From Gammaproteobacteria bacterium (GTDB taxonomy: Bacteria; Pseudomonadota; Gammaproteobacteria; HK1), in contig WLWT01000001.1 in assembly GCA_012103455.1 (NCBI GenBank), positions 372,001-436,000 on the forward strand: a stretch of 64,000 nucleotides of DNA. Reading direction: 5' to 3'. Below are positions 56,014-64,000 of this stretch, one piece after another. Both the position numbers and the translations under genes were made by a program. The notes beneath the pieces are model-generated. The model worked only from the letters and a program-made list of their open reading frames with translations. It was not told the origin of the DNA and did no database searches. The stretch's first letter is position 1, and the number at the start of each line of letters is the position of its first letter.

Positions 56014-57150
56014 TCATGACACGCTCGCATTTTTGTAGGCTTCCAACACCAGGCCGTGGAAATGGTGCACGGCATGCTCGCTCATACCGCTGCCCGCCGG
56101 ATCGATCAGGTAGCGGCCGCGTTCAAAGCCTGGAGTGCGCATGCCTCTTTGCACGCTCTCCACCAAATTTATGTCTTCGGGCTGCAATACCTCGTCAATA
56201 AAACGAATGGCTTCGCGCTCAGCGCCGTTGGGCTCGCGGTCTTGCAGATAAAAATCAAATTCCTCATAGGTTTGCTCGGGTCCTGCCGGATAAAAGCGCC
56301 AGACCATGAAGTTACCGCGCCCGGGATAGCGCAAAAGAGCGGTGTTTGGCCACAGATACCACACGGCATGATCGGTCACGCTGGCATCGTTTACAGCATA
56401 CGCATTATTCGCACTGCGTCCGGCTTTGGCCATATGGCTTGAATAGATGCCGTGGGTGGTGACTTTATAGGTGTCCATTTCCACCAGTGAGCAAAAGTCC
56501 TTATGCGCCACCGGGCAGTGATAACACTCGAGAAAGTTATCTATCACCGTTTTCCAGTTGGCTTGGATGTTGTAGGTCAGACGATGGGCGTGGGTGAGGT
56601 GCGCCAGGTCGGGAGCGTAATGCCTGATCTTGCCTCCCAGTCCTGCGGAGATCTGGGCCAAAGAGGTGGCGTTCGGGTCCAGATTTAAAAAAACCAGGTG
56701 ACAGAAGGTTTCTACCCGAACGCTCGCTAAACAGATATCGCTAGCGGTGAAATGCTCGATGGTCTCGGAGCGCCGCGCCCGCTCCAGCCGTCCGTCCAGG
56801 CGGTATACCCAGGCGTGGTAGGGGCAGACGATGTGATCGCTGCGGCCCGTGCCTTTTACCAGTTCATGTCCGCGGTGGCGGCAAGCGTTGTAGAAAGCCC
56901 GCAGTGCTCCGTCTCCGTCCCGGCAAGCGAATACGCTTTGCCCCTGGATCTCGGTGGCAGCATAGCTGCCCGGCTCGCGCAGGCTTTCTTCATGGCAGAG
57001 GAATTGCCAGGAGCGGTGAAAGATGGCAGTGCGCTCCAGCACTGCGAACGCGGGATTTTGATAACAATCGGCGTGCAGGGAATGGGCGCGGGCCGGGTTC
57101 GGATCATAACCGGCGCCCGCTTGCTCGAGCATTGTTGTGGTTACAGGCAT
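56014..57150 (-). CDS. Rieske non-heme iron oxygenase, alpha subunit
   Basis: 378 residues. The Rieske 2Fe-2S site is 'CRHRGH...CPYHAWVY' (about 88-110) and the mononuclear iron site is 'NFLECYHCPVAHKDF' (about 205) with a distal aspartate later. The family hydroxylates or demethylates aromatic or quaternary-ammonium-type substrates with electrons from a reductase. No ferredoxin or reductase gene is adjacent. It is the first core enzyme of the minus-strand catabolic run. The substrate is unknown; the CntA/GbcA-like spacing of the Rieske and iron sites is one possibility. Confidence 0.9.
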   Translation of the reverse strand: MPVTTTMLEQAGAGYDPNPARAHSLHADCYQNPAFAVLERTAIFHRSWQFLCHEESLREPGSYAATEIQGQSVFACRDGDGALRAFYNACRHRGHELVKGTGRSDHIVCPYHAWVYRLDGRLERARRSETIEHFTASDICLASVRVETFCHLVFLNLDPNATSLAQISAGLGGKIRHYAPDLAHLTHAHRLTYNIQANWKTVIDNFLECYHCPVAHKDFCSLVEMDTYKVTTHGIYSSHMAKAGRSANNAYAVNDASVTDHAVWYLWPNTALLRYPGRGNFMVWRFYPAGPEQTYEEFDFYLQDREPNGAEREAIRFIDEVLQPEDINLVESVQRGMRTPGFERGRYLIDPAGSGMSEHAVHHFHGLVLEAYKNASVS

Positions 57151-57209
57151 GGCGGGTTGCCACCTTTATCGTTAGCTACTGCTTGGGTTGGCGATTATTT
57201 TGGCTGTCA

Positions 57210-58325
57210 TCAAAGAGCCATGTCTATGACGATGTTGCCCACATGGCGTTTGTCGATGAAGGCTTGTTGGGCGGCGTGGAAATCGCGTAGCGCGAAGGTT
57301 GCGGCCAACAATGGCTTGATTTCGCCTCTTTCTATGTAGCGCACTAGATCGGCGAACACACCCGGCGGCACTATGGTTGCTCCGGTAAACGTCAGGTCGC
57401 GCAGGTAGAAGGTGCGCAGATCGAAATCCACCACCGGTCCGGCGATGGCGCCGGCGCAGGTGTACCGGCCGCCCCGGGCGATGACGCCGATGAGGGCCGG
57501 CCAGCCGTCGCCGCCCACCACATCGGCGACCACATCGACCGTGTCCCTGGCAATACTGGCGCGCAGCGCGCCGCCCAGATCGCCACCCGTATGGTGGCGA
57601 CTGCGGGGCAAGATAATCTGCGCGCCAGCGGCGCGCACCGCGTCTTCTTTGCCCGCCCCGCACATGGCGATAGGCACGGCACCGCGGCGTTTGGTGAGCT
57701 GTATGAGGGCCGAGCCAACACCGCCGGAGGCGCCTGGAATAAGGACCGTTTGTCCGGCGCCCACCGCGGCGCGGTTCAGCATGTTCTCTGCGGTTACGTA
57801 GGCGGTGGCAAAGGTCGCCAGCTCTGTATCGCTGAGAGCGCTTGCCACCGGGTGTACTTGGCGCGCGTCTACGCAGGTGTAATCGGCGTAACCGCCATCG
57901 CACTCGCTGCCGTAGTAAGCACATTTGTCCATGTTCATGGGCTCGTTCCAATCCCTGAGCCAGGTATCGATGAGCACGCGCTGGCCGATGAGCCCCTCAT
58001 CCACAGCCGCGCCCGTCGCTACCACCACGCCGGCCACATCGGCGCCTTGTATGCGCGGAAACTCGATGCCGCCGCCGCCCCAGGCGGCATCTTGCTCGCC
58101 GGCGCCCTCCAACTCGCCACCGCTAGTGGCCGCGGCGGCACCTTTGGAATACCAGGCACTGCGGGTGTTGACATCGGTATTGTTGAGCCCGCAAGCGCCC
58201 ACTTTGACGACGGCTTCACCGGGGCCGGGTTGCGGCGCTGGCCAGTCGGCGTGGTATTCCAGCTTGTCGGGCCCGCCGTGCCCGGTTAACACTACGGCGC
58301 GCATCGTTGTGGGAACTGAAGTCAC
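57210..58325 (-). CDS. MDR-superfamily NADPH-dependent oxidoreductase
   Basis: About 371 residues from GTG 58325 (GGAG eight bases upstream; ATG 58304 is also possible). 'GPDKLEYHADWPAPQPGPGEAVVKVGACGLNNTDV' at the start and 'QTVLIPGASGGVGSALIQLTKRRGA' as the dinucleotide fold match quinone reductase-like medium-chain dehydrogenases. A 40-residue insert with polyglycine occurs around residues 60-100. No structural zinc cysteines are seen. It may reduce an enone or quinone made by the Rieske enzyme pathway. Confidence 0.85.
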   Translation of the reverse strand: MTSVPTTMRAVVLTGHGGPDKLEYHADWPAPQPGPGEAVVKVGACGLNNTDVNTRSAWYSKGAAAATSGGELEGAGEQDAAWGGGGIEFPRIQGADVAGVVVATGAAVDEGLIGQRVLIDTWLRDWNEPMNMDKCAYYGSECDGGYADYTCVDARQVHPVASALSDTELATFATAYVTAENMLNRAAVGAGQTVLIPGASGGVGSALIQLTKRRGAVPIAMCGAGKEDAVRAAGAQIILPRSRHHTGGDLGGALRASIARDTVDVVADVVGGDGWPALIGVIARGGRYTCAGAIAGPVVDFDLRTFYLRDLTFTGATIVPPGVFADLVRYIERGEIKPLLAATFALRDFHAAQQAFIDKRHVGNIVIDMAL

Positions 58326-58602
58326 TATATTTACTCCGCTGGGGTCATTGACTCCGGTGGGGCCGATTAACGCCCCTGGGGATGGCTCCAAGCCTGGCGC
58401 TAGTTATACAACACGATCGGTCGAACGTACGAGTTTCGCCGCGGTAGTGCTGCTAATACTATCTGGACGTCAATGTTATCCATCTGATTCATTCACACCA
58501 GCCGCACGCCGTTTCAGATCCGGCACAGCGCCATTCACCGGACAAGGTTATTTGCAGGGCGCCACACTTGCGCGATGGAGCCCGGAGCGCCACCATGCGG
58601 CG

Positions 58603-58746
58603 ATGGTAATGCTCGGCAGCCCCTTGACCGTGGAAGACACTAGAGATCCGCTTGACGTATCCGATCCGGCCCTGTACGAGACGCAGACCCACGAACCTTT
58701 ATTCGAACTTTTGCGGTCGGAGGATCCGGTGCATTTTTGCCGCTGT
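58603..58746 (+). pseudogene. Cytochrome P450, N-terminal fragment
   Basis: 'MVMLGSPLTVEDTRDPLDVSDPALYETQTHEPLFELLRSEDPVHFC' is a normal class I bacterial P450 start. Homology stops after about 45 residues where insertion-sequence debris begins. It is divergent from the MDR gene. The C-terminal part of what is probably the same gene resumes at 59891. Confidence 0.8.
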
Positions 58747-58789
58747 CCCGAGCCCAGACGAGCCGATGCCGGCGTTAAACAAAAAGACT

Positions 58790-59067
58790 ATTTATTTGAT
58801 CAGCCGAGACCCATTAAGTTTTAAAACCATCACAGCCGGTAATGGCACCGGGTTTCATGAGTACAAAGAACTGAAGAACGTCACCGCGTAAAGTTTTACT
58901 TTGCCAATCCCTCGCACTCGTGGGAGTGAGGAAGTAATGAAGATATAAGCGGCTTAATCAGGCAATACTTTCCCAAAACTGCACTCATGGCATCGCTGAC
59001 TCAACAGCAATGCAACCGAATTGCAATGAAGCTGAATCAGCGCCCAAGGAAGAGATTTAACTTTTAA
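58790..59067 (+). pseudogene. IS30-type transposase C-terminal relic
   Basis: 'FKTITAGNGTGFHEYKELKNVTA', a frameshift, 'VKFYFANPSHSWE', a stop, then 'GSNEDISGLIRQYFPKTALMASLTQQQCNRIAMKLNQRPRKRFNF'. A different IS30 lineage from the one at 48.9 kb. Only the catalytic C-terminal third remains, with a frameshift and a stop. Confidence 0.82.
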
Positions 59068-59113
59068 ACAAATAGGTGTTCGATCACTATTTCTCTCCGA
59101 GCAGCTAACAGGG

Positions 59114-59206
59114 CTGTAGAAAAACCTCATTTTTTAAATTCCGATCCATTAAAATCAATCACTTACATAGTAGTAAAATGGTTGCTTTTTGGGTTTTTCT
59201 ACAGCC
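59114..59206. repeat. 93-bp miniature element with perfect 15-bp inverted ends
   Basis: GGCTGTAGAAAAACC (59114-59128) and GGTTTTTCTACAGCC (59192-59206) bound an AT-rich core with no gene. The left end and the bases before it (GCAGCTAAC) match the outer end of the IS1182-type relic at 42022-42045, so it is probably a non-autonomous derivative of that element. Confidence 0.75.
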
Positions 59207-59267
59207 TTAACGCTTGACTCTGCCACTGCCGAAAGCAGTCGGCCGGAGCCATTCATTATGCGCTGGT

Positions 59268-59600
59268 TTATGTGCGTGAAGCTTGAGCTAATGCTCTTGA
59301 AATCCATTGGTTGATGCTTTGACCGCTGACCTGAGCAGCTGTAGCAATGGTTGCATGAAGTTCTGGTGGAATTCGTAGTATCAATTTTCCTGAATATGGT
59401 TTCTGTGGTTCTTTGCCAACAGCAGCACAAGTTTCGAGATAATCTTCGACAGCCTCATGAAAAGCATCCTTGAGTTCTGTCACAGACTCACCATGAAAAC
59501 CAACTCGATCTTTGACACCTGCAATATGACCAATAAAGCATTCATCATCGTCACTGTATTCTATGCTGGCTGCATAACCTTTATATGTCATTGTGTTCAT
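59268..59600 (-). CDS. hicB: HicB-family antitoxin
   Basis: 110 residues: an N-terminal HicB fold ('MTYKGYAASIEYSDDDECFIGHIAGVKDRVGFHGESVTELKDAFHEAVEDYLETC') and a C-terminal ribbon-helix-helix ('GKLILRIPPELHATIATAAQVSGQSINQWISRAL') that should bind DNA and repress the operon. It neutralises HicA. The start overlaps the hicA stop by 4 bp. The order toxin-antitoxin is the usual hicAB order. Confidence 0.93.
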   Translation of the reverse strand: MNTMTYKGYAASIEYSDDDECFIGHIAGVKDRVGFHGESVTELKDAFHEAVEDYLETCAAVGKEPQKPYSGKLILRIPPELHATIATAAQVSGQSINQWISRALAQASRT

Positions 59601-59851
59601 GGTTTAACTCCAATTCCGGTTAGAAAATCTCGTGCATTTTTCACCTGATACGGCTTTGCCTCTTTTTTCGGGTGTGGCCTATGGAAAGTCCCAATTTCCC
59701 CATCTTTATGGAACCTTACACGCGATCCGCGTCCCTCGATAACTTCAGCTCCGACAGCGATGAGGAGAGTTTCTATAGCTTTCCATTCCAGCTGCTTTGG
59801 AGCTGGATCTTTATAAATCGCAATGAGCGTTTTTCGGTGTTTAGCATTCAT
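59597..59851 (-). CDS. hicA: HicA-family mRNA interferase toxin
   Basis: 84 residues from ATG 59851: 'KQLEWKAIETLLIAVGAEVIEGRGSRVRFHKDGEIGTFHRPHPKKEAKPYQVKNARDFLTGIGV', a double-stranded-RNA-binding-like fold with the conserved histidine in 'TFHRPHP'. It cleaves mRNA when HicB is lost. A reading nine codons longer (from 59878) would cover the operator and is not favoured. Lower GC than its surroundings supports acquisition with the insertion into the P450 gene. Confidence 0.9.
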   Translation of the reverse strand: MNAKHRKTLIAIYKDPAPKQLEWKAIETLLIAVGAEVIEGRGSRVRFHKDGEIGTFHRPHPKKEAKPYQVKNARDFLTGIGVKP

Positions 59852-59855
59852 AGGA

Positions 59856-59889
59856 GATACTATAGATAATAGTATCATAAAATAGTATC
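59856..59889 (-). promoter_or_regulatory. hicAB operator
   Basis: GATACTAT and ATAGTATC form a perfect 8-bp palindrome with a 5-bp spacer (59856-59876), and a further ATAGTATC half-site lies at 59882-59889. It abuts the hicA start, where HicB's ribbon-helix-helix domain would be expected to bind. Confidence 0.7.
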
Positions 59890-59890
59890 A

Positions 59891-60491
59891 ATCTTTCGAT
59901 TTGCATGAGGTTGAAGCGTATCTGGTATCCATGCTGGTCCATGGTGCTGAAAGCCGCCAACTGACGCCGCTCGATTACGTGAGCACGATGGCTTTGCTGA
60001 CTATAAGCGGTAACGATACGACTAGAAATACCATCACTGGCGGTTTATATGTATTGTCGCAAAATCCGGCACAGTTTGCCCGGCTGCGTGCCGATAGAAG
60101 TTTGATAAAAACGGCGGTGAGCGAAAGACTGCGATGGGTAACACCTGTGCTACACATTCGCCGTACCGCGAAGCGGGGTATTCTGTTTCAGGGCAAGCAG
60201 ATCCGTGAGGGCGATCGGGTAGTGTTGTGGTATGTATCCGGTAACCGCGACGAGTCGGTATACAGCGCGCCCAAAACATTCCGTATCGATCGCAATGAGC
60301 GGCGCCATTTGAGCTTTGGCTCGGGCATACATTTTTGTGTGGGTGCGCGGTTGGCGGAGATGCAATTGCAGATTTTATGGGAAGAGTTGCTGAACCGTTT
60401 TCCGCTGATCGAGGTGCTCGGCCCACCGCTGCGGTTGCGATCGAATTTTATTCACGGAATCAAATCGTTGTCGGTGCGCCTATGTGTATAA
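59891..60491 (+). pseudogene. Cytochrome P450, C-terminal fragment
   Basis: 'FDLHEVEAYLVSMLVHGAESRQLTPLDYVSTMALLTISGNDTTRNTITGG' (I-helix with the oxygen-activating NDTT), 'AVSERLRWVTPVLHIRRTA' (ExxR), 'VLWYVSGNRDESVY' and the heme loop 'LSFGSGIHFCVGARLAEMQLQ'. These are the complete distal parts of a bacterial P450. About 190 residues between this and the N-terminal piece are gone, replaced by 1.1 kb of IS debris and hicAB, so no heme protein can be made. Confidence 0.88.
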
Positions 60492-60643
60492 GTAATACCT
60501 GTATAAATAACTAGCCATATGAATGACTAATATAACCGGCTGAGCGGGCGGAAGCGCAAAGGGTTATGGCAAGGTGCGCAGCCGGCCGGTACCTTGCGCA
60601 AGAGTATTCGCGGTGCCCAAGGCGGTTTTCTCTAAAAAAATGT

Positions 60644-62677
60644 TTAGCCAGCGGTTGCGGACCATGGTCTGAACCAACGCCCGGCGTGAGCCAGGGTTCG
60701 GGCAACGTCTTCCTCCAGCATGAAACCTTCGCTGACCAAGTTTTGGCACGCGGTTTTTACTTGCGCGACGAACGTGTCTACATCCGGATATCGCTCTTCT
60801 ATGGATAACCGTGGATCGCCGGTACGTTGGCGTTCGGCACGGGTTTTAGGGAAAGGTAGGTAACTGCCGGTAAACCAATACATGGCGCCAACCCCGCTAA
60901 TGCTGCGCCCGCGTATATTCCAACCGGTGTAGGTACCCAGCGGGACTGCGATCATCGGCGCTTTGACGCCGGCGATGTCGATGCCGTCAGCGTCGGTCAA
61001 GGGAACCAGCACCGTATAACCTTTTTGCTCCGTTATGCGAGGCGGGACTAGGTCACGAAAGCCTTGCTCCATCCGCGGACCGTGGTCGAATAATGGCAGC
61101 CGCGCCGGTCCTTGCGGATAACACGCCCCTGGGATCGAGGGGAATTGCGCGCGCCAGGTGTTGGCATCGACCAGTGTTCCCTCAGCGCGGCTAGGGATCC
61201 GGGTGGGTGGCGGCGGCATGCCATCACTTGCCCACTTATCCAGCGCCACCAACATGGCACGGAAAAGCATGGATGTTTGCGCCCGGTTTTGCGGATGAAC
61301 CAGCGGGCCGGTAGCGGCGGGGCTAGGCGCCGGATCGGCGAAATGCTGTGTGGATGACCAATGATATACGCGTACGTTGTCAGGGATCTCGACATCGGCG
61401 CCTCGGGTATCGGTGTGCGCTAATGAGCCGTGCCGCTGCCAGTATTCAGTGCAGGTTTGTGTATGTATCACCAAAGGATCGGTGTGCGGATGTTTAAGCA
61501 AACTATCCTCGGCTCTGGTGAGATGGTCCCGCGTCAGGGCGTAGGTAAACGGAAACCGATCGGCGCCTTTGTCGTACGCTTCGAATTGTTGGCCAGCGGC
61601 GTCGGTGCCGCAGGCGAAGCGATGGTTCAATATCATCCGCCCGCCACCGGCGACATGATTGAGTACCCCATCGAACACTTTGCGGCCACCGGCATCAGCA
61701 TTGAAGCCTTGGTAGATGGTTTCACGAATAAGGCGGCCAGTTTGCGAACGGCCCCAGCAATACGCTTTTTCGATGCCGTTCACACCGTCTTCAGCCAGCG
61801 GATTGGGCTGCCCGTGCGTGTCGCTTAACTCGTAGCGAAGAAAGCTTATGAAGTCACGAACGGCGGTGTAGCCTAGACCTAAGACGAGTGGGTCGCGTGC
61901 TTCATAGATCAGCTCATAGATGTAACCCGCAGCGAAGCCACCGGGCATATGAATATTGCTATCGGATGGGACTAAACCGCGTTCCATGCCTTGGCCGTCC
62001 AACCCGGGGCCTTGCTCGATGCGGGCGAATCGCCACCGGGATGGGTCCACTTTTTCGCGCTCCCCGTCCGGATCCAAGCGGCGTGTAAGCGTTGCCCGTG
62101 ACGGATCTCTGGATACGGGCGGATAACTATGGGTGGAGGCGAAGCCGGACAGTGGCATGCATTCGATATCATCGCGCTCGACGATGAATTCCGTTCTGAC
62201 TGCGCCATGAAGCGGCGTTTGGGTGCTCTTTGCTACGGGTACATCCAATAACAAGCGCTGGCCGCCCGGCAGTACATCGCCTTGCCAGGCGCACCAGACC
62301 ACGGTGTAGCCGCGGCGAAACAGAAAACCGTTGCCGGCGTGCTCCATGGTGCGCGGATCATTGCTGAAGGGGGCATCGCAAAAGAACTGTAGCGCGCGGA
62401 TGTTGGCGCGGTTGCCGTAATCATAAAACAGCCGCCCGTTGCCGCGTTCCATCGTTACTGGCTTTAATATCAGTATGTCGGCGGTGAAGTGGACCAGCCC
62501 CTGCTCATCGCGGGGCGCGTGTTCGAGATCGACGATGTTATGTTGTGCGGGGGCGTGCGGATCGACCCTGAAGTGGGCACGTCCACGCAGGCGCTCATAA
62601 GGACCGGTTCGAGCAAATGCTTGGCCGCCGGCGAAAGGATTACGCTCTTTTATGTCCAAATGGATGAGGTTGGTCAT
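60644..62677 (-). CDS. Large alpha/beta-hydrolase-domain protein
   Basis: 677 residues starting 'IHLDIKERNPFAGGQAFARTGPYERLRGRAHFRVDPHAPAQHNIVDLEHAPRDEQGLVHF'. The predicted nucleophile elbow 'YCWGRSQTGRLIRETIYQGFN' (GxSxxG, around residue 313) sits in the middle of the protein, as in the 'alpha/beta hydrolase domain' family of large uncharacterised enzymes. It probably hydrolyses an ester or lactone. The next gene (MFS) is divergent by position but on the same strand, 22 bp upstream, so co-transcribed: importer plus hydrolase. Confidence 0.82.
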   Translation of the reverse strand: MTNLIHLDIKERNPFAGGQAFARTGPYERLRGRAHFRVDPHAPAQHNIVDLEHAPRDEQGLVHFTADILILKPVTMERGNGRLFYDYGNRANIRALQFFCDAPFSNDPRTMEHAGNGFLFRRGYTVVWCAWQGDVLPGGQRLLLDVPVAKSTQTPLHGAVRTEFIVERDDIECMPLSGFASTHSYPPVSRDPSRATLTRRLDPDGEREKVDPSRWRFARIEQGPGLDGQGMERGLVPSDSNIHMPGGFAAGYIYELIYEARDPLVLGLGYTAVRDFISFLRYELSDTHGQPNPLAEDGVNGIEKAYCWGRSQTGRLIRETIYQGFNADAGGRKVFDGVLNHVAGGGRMILNHRFACGTDAAGQQFEAYDKGADRFPFTYALTRDHLTRAEDSLLKHPHTDPLVIHTQTCTEYWQRHGSLAHTDTRGADVEIPDNVRVYHWSSTQHFADPAPSPAATGPLVHPQNRAQTSMLFRAMLVALDKWASDGMPPPPTRIPSRAEGTLVDANTWRAQFPSIPGACYPQGPARLPLFDHGPRMEQGFRDLVPPRITEQKGYTVLVPLTDADGIDIAGVKAPMIAVPLGTYTGWNIRGRSISGVGAMYWFTGSYLPFPKTRAERQRTGDPRLSIEERYPDVDTFVAQVKTACQNLVSEGFMLEEDVARTLAHAGRWFRPWSATAG

Positions 62678-62698
62678 TGTGTCTACCTGGTGTTGAGG

Positions 62699-63988
62699 CT
62701 AGCTATCGGTCTTCGAACCCGTTACCGGCATGGCGTGGCTTCGCAAGGGCTCCGGCACCGAGCGCCAGAGTATGATCAGGCTGGCGGCGCCCAGCGCGCC
62801 GGTGGCACCGCCGGCTAAAACCACCGAACTCGCCTGGGCTACGCCACCGATCAGAAACGGTCCGGCGGCCATGCCTATATCTCCCACCAGCCGCCATACG
62901 CCTAGAAATTCGCCGCGCCCTTGCCGCGGGGCGAAGTCACCGCCTAGGGTCATGAAAATACCGGTGCTGAAGCCGTTACCCAATCCGGTCAACACAGCGC
63001 ACGCGGCGTATGTCCACAGCGAGGCGGTGAGCGGCAGCAGGGCGATGGCCGCCGATAGGATGATGAGGGCGGGCGTGAGTGCTACTTTTCGGCCTAGATG
63101 ATCAAGCATCCAACCCGCCGGGTAGAACATCAACATATCAACCAGCGATGAGGCGCTGAATACCAGTCCGATGGTGGCTTCATCAAGGCCTAACGCGGCC
63201 CCCCAAACTGGAATGATCCACACCCTCGCACTGCGTAAGAACTGCAAGATGATCATCACCGTGCCGGCACCGGCGAAGGTACGCCGGTGGCGGGTAATCA
63301 CTTGTATCAATGGCATGGGGTGGCGCGCACGCGAGCCGCGGGTGTCTTTCGCGTATCGCAACAGCACCGCCAAGGTGAGTAAGTAAAAGAGAGCGCACAG
63401 GACGAAAGCCGCCGGGTAGCCGTGGGCTTGCACGGTGATGCCAGCCAGTATTGGGCCGATGAGGGCGCTGGCCCGGTGGACACCGGCCATGACCGCGATA
63501 ATGCGTCCACGCTGCTGGAGCGCTACGGTGTCGGTGATGTAGGTGAGCCGTGCGATGGTCCAAAGGCCGGTGCCGATGCCCGCTGCCAGCGCAACGGCCG
63601 TCAGCGCTAATGGCGATGCACAAAACGCCGCTCCTAGACTGACCAGAATCAGGATAATGATGCCGGCTATCATGACCCACTTGTCGCCAAATTTTGAGAC
63701 GAGCACGCCAGCCGGCACGTCGGCCAACATCACCCCTAGCCCACGCACCCCGAGCATGATCGCGGCAAGGGCCGCGCCGTTGTCGAATTGCAGCGCGAAT
63801 AGCGGTAGCAAAATCATGCTGGCGTTATGCGCGATGGTGGACAAAAACGAGGGCATGTAAACGGCGCCGGTCAGCTCGCCCATGACTTGACTTAAGGGGG
63901 GGAGCGCTTGGGCCGGTTCGGGATCTGGGTCAGGCAATGGCGCGGTCGGCTCTTCGTGGGGGTGATACCTTGAGGGCACCTCTAACAA
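62699..63988 (-). CDS. MFS transporter
   Basis: 429 residues with 12 probable membrane helices. 'RGLGVMLADVPAGVLVSKFGDKWVMIAG' is the TM2-TM3 region of the drug/sugar-type MFS, 'GMAAGPFLIGGVAQASSV' lies near the end. The N-terminal ~30 residues are proline-rich and partly encoded by repeat copy G, so the original start may have been displaced: the TTG at 63988 and a GTG at 63979 both lie within the repeat, and no good ribosome site is visible within the window. Confidence 0.85.
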   Translation of the reverse strand: MLEVPSRYHPHEEPTAPLPDPDPEPAQALPPLSQVMGELTGAVYMPSFLSTIAHNASMILLPLFALQFDNGAALAAIMLGVRGLGVMLADVPAGVLVSKFGDKWVMIAGIIILILVSLGAAFCASPLALTAVALAAGIGTGLWTIARLTYITDTVALQQRGRIIAVMAGVHRASALIGPILAGITVQAHGYPAAFVLCALFYLLTLAVLLRYAKDTRGSRARHPMPLIQVITRHRRTFAGAGTVMIILQFLRSARVWIIPVWGAALGLDEATIGLVFSASSLVDMLMFYPAGWMLDHLGRKVALTPALIILSAAIALLPLTASLWTYAACAVLTGLGNGFSTGIFMTLGGDFAPRQGRGEFLGVWRLVGDIGMAAGPFLIGGVAQASSVVLAGGATGALGAASLIILWRSVPEPLRSHAMPVTGSKTDS

Positions 63989-64000
63989 TGCACTTTTTCC
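63974..64000 (+). repeat. MITE-like dispersed repeat, copy G (cut by window end)
   Basis: The first 27 bp of the element (GGGCACCTCTAACAATGCAC and onward), overlapping the MFS start region. The rest lies beyond the window. Confidence 0.85.

Overview
The window looks like a piece of a GC-rich, metabolically broad proteobacterial chromosome, probably gammaproteobacterial. This is an inference from gene content: monomeric isocitrate dehydrogenase, several CaiB/BaiF CoA-transferases, PhoX, a LivHKMG-type transporter, a DUF1722-photolyase pair and many short-chain dehydrogenases. It is loaded with insertion sequences, gene remnants and one small dispersed repeat, so this genome is losing and rearranging genes. 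No rRNA, tRNA or CRISPR array was seen.

Layout. 1-13.2 kb is ordinary chromosome: a TauD-type dioxygenase (cut by the window edge), VOC proteins, a hydrolase/methyltransferase fusion, an MFS carrier, a dgkA relic, an aquaporin, a Tat-exported PhoX phosphatase, a DUF445 membrane protein, a CitE-like lyase and a lone MrpD-type antiporter subunit with a small membrane partner. 13.3-19.1 kb is a polyol/sugar uptake operon (binding protein, two permeases, AraC regulator, mannitol-type dehydrogenase) with no ATPase gene. 19.4-28.5 kb carries an intradiol-dioxygenase-like secreted protein, a DUF35/thiolase/EthD/crotonase cluster, selenophosphate synthetase (selD, with an in-frame UGA read as selenocysteine), a CoA-transferase and icd. 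28.7-30.3 kb is a two-gene three-Cys-motif module (DUF5131 plus TcmP-like), a candidate accessory or defence system. 30.5-35.2 kb has two CoA-transferases and a metallo-beta-lactamase-fold hydrolase separated by an IS630 copy.

35.2-43.2 kb is an insertion-sequence graveyard: three IS630-family copies (one intact), an ISL3-family element, pieces of an IS4-type and an IS1182-type element, a truncated integron-type integrase, a small lipoprotein and a Uma2 nuclease. 43.1-47.1 kb is a decaying branched-chain amino-acid-type ABC transporter: livH lacks its 5' end, livK is broken, livM and livG are intact, livF is absent. 47-51 kb mixes repeats, a 50-codon panE deletion relic, an SDR, a DUF4160/DUF2442 pair, a broken IS30 and an apparently intact IS5. 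51-53.4 kb has DUF523-DUF1722 and photolyase, followed by a group II intron maturase relic. 54.4-58.3 kb is a catabolic set (two SDRs, Rieske oxygenase, MDR reductase) next to a P450 gene whose middle is replaced by IS debris and a hicAB toxin-antitoxin pair. The end holds a large alpha/beta-hydrolase and an MFS carrier.

The most distinctive feature is a ~140-bp miniature inverted-repeat element in seven full or partial copies. Three copies show a clean 4-bp target duplication. Copies supply the stop codon of livG and the start region of a DUF4160 gene, and one overlaps the start of the last MFS gene.
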